A DNA stretch of 64,000 nucleotides from Phytophthora quininea (GCA_011947345.1 JAAVTG010000602.1:62001-126000); one strand, 5' to 3'. Counted from the stretch's first letter, positions 9,943-23,826 are shown. Numbers and translations: made by a program. The notes: generated by a model not told the origin, from the sequence alone.

Positions 9943-12900
9943 TTACAGCCACGGGGCCCACCCAGGAAATAGCACGCTCAGGTTGTGTGGGTCCTGCGCG
10001 ACGTTGACGAGGTGCTTCACTTGACCTTCGATACTCAGCGCGTTCCCATTGGGATCTTCATATCCCTCCAGCTTTTGCTTCACTCGGATAAGCGCTCGAG
10101 CAGCGGCATCGCTACTTCCGGGCTCCATCTTGTTTCCATTTGCAGGCTGTGTCTCGTTCGCATCGCCAGTTCCATCGCCATGTCCACGACTTGATGCTCG
10201 TGAGAGCGCAGCCGATCTAACCGGATCCTGCTCCCCTCTTGAATCCGTAACGCCTTGAGAGGTGATAGCGTCCACCTATACAGTGGATCATGCACAAAGA
10301 CTTCCAGAATGGTGACGACTGATGCACTTTTCTTACGTAATAGCTGAAGCGTGGCTTCACAGCACCGGGAGAAGACGCCTTCGACACCAGATACACCCAT
10401 CCCGTCTACCATATCGCGAGTTAGACGAAAGGGAACAGTCTCCGGGGTGAAGAGTGCCATGCCTTGGTCAAACACGACGCCAAAGTCAATGTGCACGAGT
10501 TCTCCTGTTTCTTCGTGGATCAAAATATTCTGCGAGTGGCGGTCCCCAATGCCCAAGATGTAGCCCACAATGGACGTCACCGCAGCGCTTTGAACGTACG
10601 ATAAGCGCCGATGGTACCAAACCGCTGGGTCTGGGAATTTCTCTAGGAAGAAATGGTGGAACACTGGTGTGAACATTTCTTGAATCTTCATATAGGCATC
10701 GAACTTGTTTGGCGCGTTCTTCAAGTATTGGCGGCACTCGGCATGTTTCCACTCATGCGGGTGGTATCGCTCGTGAGCAGACACCCTTTTCGACGAGCGA
10801 GCAATGAGATAAGAACCCCAAGGGATGGTATTCTCCACCCACTCAAGAACGCCAGCAATAGGTGACAAGGGCACAACTCGATATGTGCGCAGCCGGAGTT
10901 TGCGTTTGCGGGTCGCACTTTCTTCCATCAAAAACTGGTTCATCGTATCAAACACTTGCTCAATCACTAGATCTTGTCGAGTGTCGTCTTGGCCCTTGAC
11001 GAGTTGCTTGTATCGCTGCCCATCCGACCCGTAACAGTAAATGATCTTGGGTCTGTGAATGCCGCTGTCTGTAATGGAGAACATTGGCTCAAAGGACAAC
11101 ATTCGCACTACGCTCGAATAGTCCATGTCTGGTTGAGGAGCTGTCCGGTATGTCAACACTGCAGGCATCACAGCACGATTTCCCCGTCGCGTTCGGTCGC
11201 GAAGACAATGATCAAAACTAATTCCTCCTTTGTTTGGATTGAGCCCATATATCTGTACCTTTGACAGCGGGATCTTCTTCTTCTGTGAGTGATACTCGCG
11301 AGTATCAAAGAGTGCTAGTTCGACGTACGCACTGGCCATGATATCTAGTGATTCAAGCAGCTCCCGTTGCTCCGTCTTTTGCAGTTCTTCCAGGTACATC
11401 CGCGCACCCTCGGACTTGGTATCACCCACGTTAGCTCGGAATTGTAATGCCCCCTTCCCTTCTACATTACTGCTATTCTTCAGTGCAATGAGTTGGATCA
11501 ACGTGTGGTGTGGGTGCTGCTCGCCCAACTTGAGCACCAGTATCCGAAGAGCAGTCTGAAAGGTGTCACTTTCGACGAAAGTACTCACACGAGAGATGAT
11601 TTGGTACGAAAGCGACACGAACTTGTACGATGGTACTACACTGATGACCTCTTCTGTGACGACCCTGTTGATTTCAGCCTTGTTTTGGTTGTTGAACCAT
11701 AGTGAGAGTACGCGGAAGACCATGTCTAGCTCCAAACGCGGAGACAAAACAAGCCCCCTTCCATAGCTGCACAGGGCGCCAATCAGAAACTCGTCTACAG
11801 ATGCCTCTACTTTCGACCGCTCGTTTAAATCGTGAAAGACTTCCTTATTCAGCGCAAGAATGTGAGCCCGGTTCTCCATTTGGACTTTTTCGTCCATTGT
11901 TTGACACTCCTTGAGCTCCTCGTGGCGCGCTTCCATCACTTTTTCCCTGCCAGCCACTCACGAGATGTGACTCGGGCGCTGACTTGCTGATACATCGACG
12001 CCATGTACTCTGCTAGGGCAAAATGAGCTTTCGCTGCGTCCGACACGCGCTCCGACACAGCCTCAGCATCCATAGCACTCATGATATCAGTGGCTTTTTG
12101 AAAATAATCCTCGAGAATTACCTGGGAGCTCTCGGATCGCTGAGAAGCGATCCATTTACCTGTCATTGTCAAAACGGTCACTTGCAAAAGCTGCAGCGAC
12201 ATCCCTTGGGTTTGTGTTAACGATGTGTCCTCCAGATGTGTAGAAATCTCAGAGCTTACACGCTTTGCGGTCCATATAGCACTGCGCCCCTCTTGCTGGC
12301 TCCAAAGCAACTTCGCCTTCTGTAACTTCCACTGCATCTTTTCATGGATGTCCAGATAGCCACGTTGATCAAGTTGTTCAAGTTTTAGTAGCGCTCGGTA
12401 CGCAATTGCGACTCGTCCGGCTTTGCGGCTGAACGACGCCAGGTCAAGATATATCTTCGCCAATACTTGCGCATCATCTGAAGGTTTCGAGACTTGTAGA
12501 AGCACTTCCTCCAGCGATAGGAGACTCTCAATTTTGTCGAAGTCGTTCTTGATTTGGCCATATCGTCCTCGCCATTGATTCAGTAAAGGCATAACCTTCA
12601 AGGATGGAAGTGACTCAACACTACGCATGGTAAATCCGGTTAGCATTGGCGCTGTCACTTGGTAAGAAGCTGACCCTTCGTCTTGGCTTGATATTTTGAC
12701 ATGTTCGACCAACTCTTCAATCTCGTGGATGGATTGCAAATGTAGCAGAGCCGAATACGAGTCCTTTGTACTCTCGAACGAGTTCAGACTAAGCTGTACA
12801 GACTGCAAAATCTGCTCTTTCGCATTGGACGTCACGTGCTCCAAGTATTCGTAGTCGCCGTGTGCAATCGATCGCAAAGCTTGAAACTGGAAATGCTGGT

Positions 12901-15900
12901 GCGAAAGCGAATGGTTGCTCCAAAGTTCTTCGGAACGAGAAAGACCAGGTAAAACTGCTGCCCATTGCATGTTTTTCCATGCGAGCTCATACTGGTGCTC
13001 CAACGCCTGCTTTGGTATGAGATGATGATCAGAATCGCCGTTCGACAGAGTGTTTCGCTGCAGCGACTGCAAGTAGCCCTCAAGCAAATGGCTATATCCA
13101 AGTGACTGAAGAGCTACCAGCATTCCCTCAACGTGCCGTGGAGGATCGTCGATCAGTGTAGCGTCACTTTGTTGCATGCTCCGTTGCGAAAACTGCAGCG
13201 AAACATCGTACAACGGTACGGTTTTGGCGAATTGGCGTTCGCGATTATATTTTACGAGCTGGGACTTCATTGTTCTCCCGTCGTTCACACCATATATACC
13301 ATCGTCGTTGCTGTCGAAACCATAGGCATCCAGAAGAATATCGCGTAACGAGTTGCCCAAATTGTCATCTTGAATTGAAGAAAGCGATGGGATTCTGCCG
13401 TCGTTTTGCATCTCAAGCCACATTTCTACATATTGCATCGCAGAGTATGGCATTTTCACCCGCACAGCCGCCTTCGCGACTGCGAGAAGATTGACATCGA
13501 CCTTGCAGTCGTACGCAGGCTTATTCATTTGCCCAGAACTCGACGGCTGCTTTGCTTTTCCTTTTTCGGCGGATCAAGCTTACCGTTTGTTTCCACAAAT
13601 CGGACTTTCTCCGTCTCACGCAGGAAATTGATACTGTGCACCACCAGTTGCACGGCTTCAAGGGGTTGGGATTGGATTGCTTCTAACGATTGAGCTTTTG
13701 TTGCACCAAGTTGTCACTTGTTGCATTCGTCGTCCCTGTCAAAATAAATCGAATCCCCAAGTTAGCAGCTTTAGCCACTCGTGACTGCTCGGCACCGTTC
13801 TCAAGCTTTTGCACGATATTTTCAAGCGCGTACGGAAACAAAAAAACAGCCATATCCGCTCGCATGCTAACTAAATCAGCACACACTTTCAACACAGGGT
13901 CTAGGGACTCTCTTACCAGACAAGATGTTAAAGCGCATATCCACGATTCAAATCCAAGCTCAGCAGATGAGCACCATACTTGCACGAACTGATCTGTTGT
14001 GCGCGGAATCTTTCTTTGCCGAGTGCATTGTCCCTCGTAGTTTGGTGACGCTGACGACCAGTTCGATGGCGACGACTTCTCGAATGGTGCCACAAATGTT
14101 TTAAGTTCACTATCCTTGCAACGGGCTAAGGCTGCAACACCGTCTTTGAGATTTAGCACACGTTTCAGCGTCTTTAATGCTTCTTCCACTACCGATGGAT
14201 CAAGATCCGTTTTTGTTTTGCTTTCAAAAAGCAGTGAGCTAAGATATGCCAGCAGGCGCTCATGCATCACCTGTCTAAACGTCGTTTTTGTTTCTCGAAG
14301 CGCACCACGATGAAACAGTCGTCCAAACAACCGCGACAATTCATCTTCCTGGCCAGCGAGACTTAGCTCAAATTCACTGGCATCAAGAGCTCCCAATTCG
14401 CCTAAAGCATCAGCAATACTGATAGTATCCTTGCCTTGATTGTGTCCAACGTTTCCAGACTCACCTGCCAAGCTCAAGTACAACAAGGTGTGGGCAAGTT
14501 TCCCATATAGTTCCTTTTACATGAACTTGAATCGCGAAGTTTTTCTATGCTTGGCGCAATAGCTGAAAATCGTTCGGCTGACAAAGACCGGAGATTTGTA
14601 TTGTCGTTCAAACTTGTAGACGCAATTTGCTTCCGCAACCCCCGGACGATATCGGCGCGTAAAATTTAGCTCCGCGAGTTTGCTCTCGCTGAATAAACAT
14701 TTCAATTTGCTGCTGTGCTTGCTTGGCTCTATTGGCAGAGGAGTGTGGAGGGTATTCCTCTTCACCCTGACTAGCTGCGGAAGAGGCCACTTTTCTGCTC
14801 CCAGTAATCAAACCATTCAGCTTATCTAAACTAGCAGCAACCCCACTTGGGACCAAGTCGATATCAAGTGTGTACTTGCCAAGCCCACTTCCTAACTCAT
14901 TGCAAATAGCAAAAATCACCCACTCCAGTTTAGCTTGATTATCAGCCGATAAAGATATTTCTCTTTTCGAATCACATTCCCGCGTATCTGTTCTCAAAGA
15001 CACCCCGCATTTAAGGAGAATATCAGTAATTTCGCATACTACAAATCCAATATACTGCCCAAACATATCGGCACTGCTCATGAAACATTTACAGGATTCG
15101 CGGACAAGTAGTGTTAATACAGTGCCGATTTCCTTTCGGTTCTCAGTTGCCAAGTGTTTAATGGATTGAAAGCAAACTAAAAGCAATAGTTTCTGCAGCA
15201 CGTGGCTTTGGGAGATTGCATCACGGATTTCAGTTGCAAAAATCTGAAAGCATTCCACAACGCACAATGCTCTGGGATCAAACAGCTCCGTCCGTAAGAG
15301 CAGCACGTAGAAATTACTAATCACCTCGGCCAAATTAATCAACGACCAATCAAACTCAGAGTACTTGGCTTTCATTGCCGCCAGCGCTCCTTTCCAAACC
15401 TCGCTTTGGCTGAGTTCAGCACTGTCGGCGTGAGCAATGTTCCAAATCGAGAATCGCGCGATCTTGCTCGTGATATGTCCTAAATGTGAGATTGAAAGTG
15501 CGTTCATTTGAGCCCTTTCCTCAGCTAATGCTAGCATGTGTTGACCTGAAAGCTTAAGCGCAGGATCAGGGTACGCTGCTAATATGAACGAAAGAGCAAA
15601 GAGGTCTGTAGTCAGTTGTTCTCCTAAAATCGAGAGCGGTGACTCAACTCGATCATCACTTTCTAGATCATCACCGGAAAAAACGATGCGATCTCTCCAA
15701 CAAACTCGAAATGGATCCCCTCTTCACCAGAACTTTGTCCAGATACAAAGTTACGGAATACTGCAATCGGGAAGATTACATCAACTTTCCCCAGTAGGTA
15801 AACTCTCCTCGCGTTTGCATCCAAATCTGTCCCTAAAAGTGTAGACAACGGGAATTGCTCCAGCAACGATTTCCCATGTGGCAGTAGCGTCACCAAATCG

Positions 15901-18900
15901 TGCTCTGTCATCTCTGATTTTTCCTCTCCATTTAACTGTGTTTCGTGGGTTCTTGCAAGTGTAAAACGGTGCCACAAATCGCAAAAGTGATCGTCAAGCA
16001 AATTCGAGATGTCAGAGTATCCAAAGAACGTAGCTATCGCTCGTAACCACTTTGGGATAAGTAATTGCATCGTTCCCAAATGCGCTGGGATATTGCCCGA
16101 TGATAGCTCAACAACAGCCGCAAGAACGTCGGGAATCGCCAATTGAGAGGAGCAAGCACTCACATACAGGCTCAGTAAAACCGATATGCACGCATCCATA
16201 CAAAGTTGATGATCTACGGTGTCTGGAATATACTTTCGTGTCTTCTCTTTTGCTTTTCATCAACACTGACAATATTTGCCGGTGGTGCTTCCAAATAAGA
16301 TTGCAAGATGGCAAAACAGTGTCGAAATAACTCACCCCCGCCGTCCGGGTACTTGTAATAAAGCGTCTGAAGACCACGGGCCGCAGTAATACGCACATTC
16401 ACGTCCTTGTCAGTAAGTCTTGAAGGACACAAATTGCTGATGGCTTCGCTAAAGTCGTCGATGCTAAGACGGAAAAACACTTCCATACACTCCAATTGAG
16501 CAATACGCGCCATGCGCAACTGTAGCTCGGGCAAAACTTCGGTGATAGCCTCTAAGTACTTTTTCGCGCATTGCACCAGAGCCACTGGAGGCTGTTCATT
16601 GTGTTGAAACTTTCTTTTTCAGAAACCAACCCTGCCAAGCGTAACACTGACAACACTTGGGAAAGAAATATAGGCGCTCTGCAACTACCACCTTTCTTTA
16701 CCATGAGCCTTCCTCGTTCGTTCGTGCCTTCCTCGGCAACGTTGTCGATCACTTGCGTAAATAATTCCAGACTTTCGGAACCAGAGACACCACACAAAGA
16801 ACTCCAATGGATAGCAAAAGTCAGGATCAAAGCGAAGTCCGCCAACAAGCTTCTTCACTGTCGATAGACCACTATCCTTCTTGAGAAGCAAAACAATGCG
16901 AAAGCACCACAAACTGATGCTTTTCTGGATCACACGACTGGGTAAACGATCACGAGCAATATCGTCTTCGTCGCTAGAATCAAAATATTACCAGTAAACG
17001 CAATTAGTAAATGGTATCACTTGTATGGACAATTTGAAGGCACATACCCGTCATCCATCGCATCCCATCCTTCTCGCGCTTGCTGTTGGCTCTGTTGTAG
17101 TGAACTGGACACTCGTCCAGGCGTCGACTCCCAGCTCGACGATCCTCGCGATGAGCTAGAACGAGAAAATGAAGAAGATATACTTGTAGCTGGCGGCGTG
17201 GATCGCGTAGCATGGTCTCCGTTCCCACTAAGGTCGGCAAGTGATTCCACCAGAGCGGTAACGATGATTCTAATCGACGAACGGATCTCTGGAGGAAAAC
17301 GTAAATCAATCTGGTCTGCAGATGGGTGAATACAGGTTCTCAGCGCTTTGCAACCTTGTAAAATTAATATGACTGTGTGGACCTTCCTTAAAATGTGCAC
17401 CACATTTTCAGACAAAGACTGGCTTTGCTGGGCTTGCTGTACTGCAATTGGTGTCAGGAAATTAGCAACCATTTCGAAAAATTGTTTCACTAAAGGGAGC
17501 ACTTGCAAGCAAGTACAATTTGACGTAGGATACTGTGCTCTCATCTCCTCCTCAGTTGTGAAAAGCACTGCTAGAATCAATCCAACCTGTAAATGCGCAC
17601 AAAGCAATTAGTCTGACAGTCAGCATCTCGCTTAACACAAAAATAACTTACATCGAAAGAGTTCGCCAGCAAGTGCACTCCTTTGATTGAATTGGCGTCC
17701 ACGCTTTGCAGCTGGCTCGATATTTCCGAGAGCAAATCAGACATCAACTTTATAATCTCCGCGTTGAGAGCTACTGTCTTCTCCACCGAGATGGACTGGG
17801 CATGAGAATATATGCTACTTTCACAAAAATTACCACTGGGGAAAACACGGCTGGTCCCTTTCGATGAGACAAGGCCGTGTAACAAGTTCCCCACAGCAAG
17901 CCTTTCGAAGTGGTTATCAGGCAAGTCTGCATGCGTTTTGATGCAGCCACGCCAACCCGCGTCAACTTCCTCACTTAATAATACTTGAATAATCGGTGAA
18001 AACCCTGCCGGATCTACTGTTTGGGGCGAAGAATAAGGCATCGAAAGGTTCTCCAGTCCATTTTCGAGCATGAAGAAATCCACTCCAAAACCATTAAACT
18101 CATCTCCAGAAATTGAGCTTGCTGCATCGTTGGCACTTGACGCCAACAATTTCCAAATTAATTCCGGGATGAAAATCGTCTCTCTCACTGGCATAGTGGG
18201 GCGTCCGAATGATCGTAATACCCCCGCGTATGCGAGTGGAGACACCTCCGTCTGCCAGTCTGTCTTTGTAAACGACGTCCCCATGCTCCCTGTTGGTAAG
18301 ATATAATTTCTTCGGAATATTTGTGCACGAAGGTGATCGAACACGGACTGGAGCAGCAATGATTGCGTAGACGTGTGTCCGGTATCCAGCTCGTCTTCAT
18401 ATGAATCAAACAGATTTTGTCCTTGGGATGCCGTTGAAGAAGAATTGACTTGCTCTGGAGGAAGCTGGACATGCCGTAGCAACGAAAGCAGAGCGCAAAC
18501 AGATGCCATTGATGTTCTTGCGTACGGTTTCGAACTATCTCCACGAGTCATTGCGGCGACTGGCGAGTCCATACTCGGCTTTCGGAAAGCAGATAATTTC
18601 CATAACGCCTCGCGTGTTGTTTCAATGGTTTCTAGAGGCACAAGACCAAATGCTGCACAGCAGTGCAGAAGTGTAAGAACGGAGTCACCGACTTGTCCTC
18701 TCGCTAAGCCAACTCCTTCGGTTGCGCGACCATAGGGTAGCTCAGATCGAACCAAAGTATGCCAAACACTCGCCCAATGCTCGTCGAAACACTGAGCGCA
18801 CTCTTTGCGATACTGTGCGGATAGGTTAGCCATCTGAATCAATATCAGCAGTGCTAATGACTGCGGCTTGCCCATTTCTTTGACTATCAGCATTTCGCCA

Positions 18901-20436
18901 AGCTTTTGCATCACCATCATCAAGTCGCCAATTCGATTAGTCACGTAATAATCCCCATGACGTGTGAGAATAGACAGAAGCAATAGCAGCCATGAACCAG
19001 GATCATACGGTATTTTGCCTTCCCCACGTCTCGCTTGCGACGCGTAGTGACCCGACGCTCCAAGCCGCTGCGACGAAAGAGAAAACGATCCCGTGGTAGC
19101 GAACTGAGTCTCAGTGCGTGGGCTCTCAAAAAGTATCCGATCACTGTTTCCCACGCAAGAACCGCATCTACTGGTCTTGGGCGCTTGCTACCTACCGAGC
19201 TTTGGGTCAGCAAGTCGTCGTCTCCCATCGACTCTAAGTTGCCTTGTGCCCGTTCCGATACCAGTCTGTCGTGGTGGAATACAATATCGGCTGCACACGC
19301 TAAATGTAATATCCCTTGGTCATCCATACCTAGCGCACCCATTCGTCGATCTCTGGCTGATCTCGCGTACCCCACCATGAGGTTCATTTCATCCGAGCCC
19401 AACACAATACGTTGCAACGACGTCAATTCTCTTAGCAACGTTGCTGGCGCAAGATACTTAAAATACGGCACGCCATCTGTGTTGAAACGGTACAATTCCA
19501 GAAACTTGACAATAAACTCGGCGGGCGCTCCACGCAATCCATTTTTCCGCTGCTTATTCGAGTATCCAATAAATTTCAGCATCCCAATGCCATGCCGTAA
19601 CATGTACGGCCCAACCGACCCGAAGTACGCCTTCATCACATCCGTCAGCATCTCCAACATACTCGACGCCACTACCAGCAACAAACTGTCAGAATTGTCA
19701 ATACGCTCGCTTCGTGCCGCTTCAAACCAGTCGCCCATTTCTCCAATCAAACTCGGCAGTTCCTCATCTAAATCAAAAGTGCAGTTCTTCAGTAGAAACC
19801 TCACCACTCTGGCTCGTGTTGGTGCTGTATCAGCGTCGCCAATTAAACTGCCAGAAGAATTCCTCGTAAAAGACCCCAACGCCAACTCTAGTGAATTTTC
19901 CCATTGCGTTCTCTCCAGAACGGCACAATACACCCGGTACTTGGCCAGCTCCTCAATTGTCAGCCAGGCCTCTTTCTCCACTCGGATCTGGACGTCTTGG
20001 TCAAATTCCGACGCTTTGGCGTCAATCACCACTTCACAGAAGTTGAACAATTGCGAAATGCAGTCGCGGCCGTTTGGGTCCAAGTGGAGCAAAGGGCCGT
20101 CGGCCTCGGCATGTGCAGACTGAAGTTCGGTACGCAGGTAGTGCCAGTACCGCAGCTGCGGTAATTTAGGTCTTGTGCCAGCCTTGCGTTTGCGACTTGG
20201 GCCAAGATTTAAATATGTACCCATTTCACCTTTGACCACATGCAGCAAACTGTTCAGTAGATAGCCCCAACTGCGCCAGCGATGCACGAGCTGCCGCGAG
20301 TGGTCGCTACTCAGGAACGTCTGCAGCTTGTCCACGCAGGCGACGACGCTGGTCGCCCCTTGGAACCTTTGGCCGTACGCACGCTGCGGCACAGCGCCAT
20401 GAACGAGCGGAACACATCGTCGCCTGCCGCCGCCAT
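9943..20436 (-). CDS. ATM: ATM/Tel1 serine/threonine kinase (PIKK)
   Basis: This is a DNA double-strand-break signalling kinase. The C-terminus shows the full PIKK signature: LVKGQDDTRQD, VVPLSPIAGVLEW, DAYMKIQ, the catalytic loop GDRHSQNILI, the metal-binding HIDFGVVF, PFRLTRDMVDGMG, and a FATC tail ending VLFPGWAPWL. Upstream lie FAT-type helices and a long helical-repeat N-terminus starting MAAAGDD at 20436 with an N-terminal TAN-like stretch. There are two introns, 17587-17651 and 16974-17047. The frame breaks at twelve places (about 20374, 19115, 16850, 16600, 16215, 15665, 14625, 14495, 13690, 13530, 11945, 10235). Eleven are one-base losses and one a gain, nearly all at short homopolymers. 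Correcting them gives exactly 3455 codons including the stop. The kinase motifs are intact, so I favour assembly error over pseudogene. Confidence 0.93.
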
Positions 20437-20662
20437 TCGATAAATAAAAGTGCAGTGGATAGATTAAAAGAATATGGTTACAAAAAATAAAAAAGTATCT
20501 GCATTCGTCGTATTGATGCTGCTCTTCTAACAGCTCCAGTCCTAGTGCTGACAAGACCCAGCACGCCAATACGAACTACGTCGAATGCACACCTAAAGCA
20601 GGACAGACGCGCCATCCCATAGAGCCCTAGAAAAGTGTAGCGCAAGTGGATTGCAGCTCTGC

Positions 20663-21602
20663 TTACTGCAGGCCGAGCAGCACGCCGCCGTTACCGCCGT
20701 CCTGGTTGGGCAGGTACGTGACGTTGCGGGACTTGGCGAGGGTCTCGGCGATCTCGCGAGCGGCGTCAATACGCTGCACCTCAATGAACCCCGAGCCGCT
20801 CTTGGCCACGGCGTCGGAGACCAGACGGGCGGCCTCGGACTCACCCTCGGCCTTGATGACCGTAGCCTTCCGCTCCTGCTCGGAGCGCATGACAACGAAC
20901 TTCTGGCGCTCGGCGTCCTGCTGGGCCACCTGCTTCTGCTCGACGGCGCGCGTGAACTCGGGGCCGTACTCGAGGTGGGTGATGGACACGTCGTCCAGCA
21001 GCAGGAAGAAGTTGGAGCAACGCTCGTTCATCTCCTTGGAGATCTGCTGCGAGACCTGGTCACGGTGGGCCAGCAGCTCCACGGCGTCGTACTGGGCCAC
21101 GATGGACTTGAGCACCTCATTGCCCACAGAGGGCAGGATCCGGTCGGCGTAGTCCGCGCCGTACTCGGCGTAGATGTGCGACAGCTTGTCAGCGTTTGGC
21201 CTGTACAGGCAACGCAGCGAGATGTTGACGTTCTGCAGGTCCTTGGTGCCCGTGCGCGAGCTGATGAGGCGGTAGTTGGAGCGCACGTCCAGGATGGTCG
21301 GGTACTGGAAGAACGGGATCTTGAAGTGCGTGCCCTCGCCCACGCTCTTGTCCAGGATACCGTCCTTACGGTCGAAGATGACGGCGCGGTGGCCACCGTC
21401 CACTGGAATTGACACAACGAGAACAGACCAGTAAGTGATGTGGTTGCCGACAAGGGTATCGACCTGAAGCGTCGATTTAAGGGTCTGCTGAGGGTGGAAA
21501 GCGGCAACACGCACCGTCGTAGATGCACTCTTGCACGCAGAAGCCGCCAATGCCGACGGTCGTGCCGATGGCGGCCACGCGGTTAAGGAATCTTGCGGCC
21601 AT
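20663..21602 (-). CDS. PHB1: prohibitin 1, mitochondrial inner-membrane scaffold
   Basis: Two exons, 21515-21602 and 20663-21402, split a GTG codon and give 275 residues, the usual PHB1 length (about 272). The N-terminal anchor is MAARFLNRVAAIGTTVGIGG. The SPFH/Band-7 domain follows, with DGGHRAVIFDR, HFKIPFFQYP and NISLRCLYRP. A coiled coil then runs through AEGESEAARLVSDAVAKSG, and the end is RNVTYLPNQ, all diagnostic of prohibitin 1. Prohibitins form ring complexes with PHB2 that stabilise inner-membrane proteins and m-AAA protease. An in-frame upstream ATG at 21677 exists, but the chosen start matches the family. The gene is divergent from the zinc-finger gene at 21772 across 169 bp. No frame errors. 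Confidence 0.95.
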
Positions 21603-21740
21603 CGCTGCTGCTGCGTCTGTGGCTCTGGGTGGTGGGGGCGAGTCGATTTGTGTGGGCCGCAGCACGGTCGTATACAAACACCAAGTGTCGAAAGTGATGG
21701 TAATTCTAGGCTGTTTGATAGGCTTTCGAGTAAGTACGAG

Positions 21741-21754
21741 TCATTTGACAATTG
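21741..21754 (+). promoter_or_regulatory. Inr/FPR-like oomycete core promoter
   Basis: TCATTTGACAATTG matches the oomycete Inr plus flanking promoter region consensus (TCATTYYNCAWTTT) at all but two positions. It sits 31 bp upstream of the ATG at 21772, where a short 5' leader would be expected. Confidence 0.55.
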
Positions 21755-21771
21755 AAGTTCGGCCGTCGAAG

Positions 21772-22973
21772 ATGAAGCGAGCGAGTCCCAGCGAGCCAAG
21801 CGACCAGCCCAACAAGACCGAGAGCGTCGAGTGCGCCTTCTGCCACAAGACCTTCAAGAAGAGCGGCCTGAGCCAGCACCACAACTTCTGCAGAGACAAA
21901 CCCGTGCTGCCTCCCACGGGCCGACGCAGCTACAGCTTCTACCTCTTTAACGAGCAGCTCTTCGAGCACATTCTGGGCTTCCTGGGTAACCAGACGCTGA
22001 CCAAGCTGCAGGTGATTACGGGAGACCGCTACTACCAGTGCCAGAGGGAGCTGGCCAGACTGTGCTGTCCGTGTGAGAACGACAACCCAGTGATGGTGGC
22101 GGGACTGTGTCTGCAGTGCGAGAAGAACAAGAGCCCGCTCTTTCAGGTTCGCGTTACCATGCAGAACGCCAAAGATCTGTACGACATCACAAAGTTTACA
22201 GGAATACCCCGACACGGGGTGGCAGCGCTGTGGAGCGACGACAAGGCGTTTGAGCGAGCAGATCTGGAACAGCACCTGGTGGACAGGTACGGGTCAAAGC
22301 TCAAGTGGTTGAAGGCCATTGCTAGGAAAGACAAGAAAGACTTCCAGCTCAGGATGAGCGTGGCTCGCAGGATCAAAGGAAAGCCGAGTACAACGCTGTG
22401 GTTGACTCACTTTCTCAAGAGTGTATTAGCTATGTGAAAGCATTGTCTTGGCGCAATTCCAGCGAGTGTGATGTGGTCGCCCTCAAGAGCAAGGCTGTGA
22501 GGTACTTGGCCGTGACGACGGCTCTGGAAGGTCGCGGTTTGCGGCTTAATCAGTGTGATAGAGATTTCTGCTACGACTACATCATCATTGGTCTAGGATG
22601 TGTAGAGGACGCAGTCAACGAAACAGAAGAACTCCAGTTCCTTCACGACCACACCAGCTACAAGAGCAGATGCGAGCGCAGGATTAGTCAGCTGCGGAAG
22701 ACTTACGCCTACGACTCCGATGAGTCTGATGATTCGGAGGACTCCTATTACGATAGCGTCTACGGATATGGGGGCAAAAAGAAGAAGGAGTGCCGCGAGA
22801 ATGCCAAGGAGGAGCTATGTGTCGAGTACCTTGGCGAGAGCAGGGGACTCACTCTTCCACAGAAATGGCAAGCCTGTCGCCAACGATACGAGTACACTCG
22901 GTCGGTTGGCGCAGACCCAACGAGATGCAGACACTACATTTACACTGGCGAAGGCGAGCTGCCAAAGACGTAA
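21772..22973 (+). CDS. zinc-finger, F-box-like and XPA-like protein
   Basis: It begins MKRASPSEP. A Cys2-His-Cys finger CAFCHKTFKKSGLSQHHNFC (about residues 18-37) is followed by an F-box-like helical segment (YLFNEQLFEHILGFL). A second Cys cluster (CCPCE and CLQCEKN) then precedes a KDLYDITKFTGIP...LEQHLVDRYG block that resembles the XPA C-terminal/MADF-like fold. The C-terminal half is Cys-rich and acidic (YDSDESDDSEDSYYD). The frame shifts once near 22382 (one A missing in GGAAAG); restoring it gives 400 residues. No orthologue is recognised. A role in ubiquitin ligase or DNA-damage binding is only inference. It ends tail to tail with SDHB. Confidence 0.7.
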
Positions 22974-23049
22974 ACCGGATCGACGACGCCACCGTGAAGA
23001 TTCGTGTTTAAATCAGACAGTTTGATGCAAACTCTTAGACTAAGAGACG

Positions 23050-23826
23050 TTAGTAGTTTTGCAGCTTGGCCATGATCTTGCGAATCGCTTGCGCTGGGTT
23101 CAGCCCTTTCGGACACGTGTGCGTGCAGCTCATGATCGTGTGGCAGCGGTACAACTTGAACGCGTCGTCCAATTCACAAAGCCGCTCTTCAGTGCGATCG
23201 TCACGCGAGTCCTCGATCCAACGGAACGCCTGTAGCAATGCAGCAGGGCCGAGATACTTGTCGGCACTCCACCAATAACTCGGACACGCCGTGCTGCAGC
23301 ACGCGCAGAGGATGCACTCGTAGAGCCCGTCCAGCTTCTTGCGCTCTTCAATTGACTGCAGATGCTCCACGCCTGCACTTTTGGGCAAGGCTGAGTGCAG
23401 CCACGGCTTGATGGATGCATACTGGTCGTAGAAATTGCTCAAGTCGGTCACCAGGTCGCGGACGACGAACATGTGCGGCAACGGGTTGATCTTGACCACG
23501 TCCTTGCTCTTCTGGATGGGGCTGATGCACGCCAGCGTGTTGCCGCCGTCAATGTTCATCGAGCAGGAGCCGCAGATCCCCTCGCGGCAGGACCGGCGGA
23601 ACGTCAGCGTCGGGTCCTGCTCGCTCTTGATCTTGATCAACGCATCCAGCACCATGGGCCCACACTCGTTCATGTCAACCGGATACGTCACTTCGAACGG
23701 CTTGGTCTTGGTCTCCGGACTCCAGCGGTAGATCTTGAAGTACTTGACGCTCTTGGGCTTGAGCGCCGTCGCCTTGAGGTCTGCCACCCCGAGCAGCGCT
23801 CGGATATTCGTCTTGCTCACCTTCAT
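23050..23826 (-). CDS. SDHB: succinate dehydrogenase iron-sulfur subunit
   Basis: This subunit of mitochondrial complex II passes electrons from SDHA FAD to ubiquinone. The 258-residue frame holds all three cluster motifs. [10 protein letters not shown] with a later Cys (TLAC) binds the [2Fe-2S] centre. [16 protein letters not shown] gives the [4Fe-4S] and part of the [3Fe-4S] centre, and [17 protein letters not shown] completes them. The ATG at 23826 ([12 protein letters not shown]) gives a short basic presequence. An AG directly before the preceding GTT leaves room for an upstream exon. Single clean exon, GC-rich. Divergent from the Cox14-like gene. Confidence 0.97.
   Translation of the reverse strand: MKVSKTNIRALLGVADLKATALKPKSVKYFKIYRWSPETKTKPFEVTYPVDMNECGPMVLDALIKIKSEQDPTLTFRRSCREGICGSCSMNIDGGNTLACISPIQKSKDVVKINPLPHMFVVRDLVTDLSNFYDQYASIKPWLHSALPKSAGVEHLQSIEERKKLDGLYECILCACCSTACPSYWWSADKYLGPAALLQAFRWIEDSRDDRTEERLCELDDAFKLYRCHTIMSCTHTCPKGLNPAQAIRKIMAKLQNY

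Noticed and set aside
19035..20123. 362-codon plus-strand frame
   Set aside because: Lies entirely antisense to ATM exons that have protein support.
9943..20436. ATM as a decaying pseudogene
   Set aside because: Kinase and FATC motifs are intact, breaks are nearly all one-base homopolymer losses, and the corrected length is in phase.
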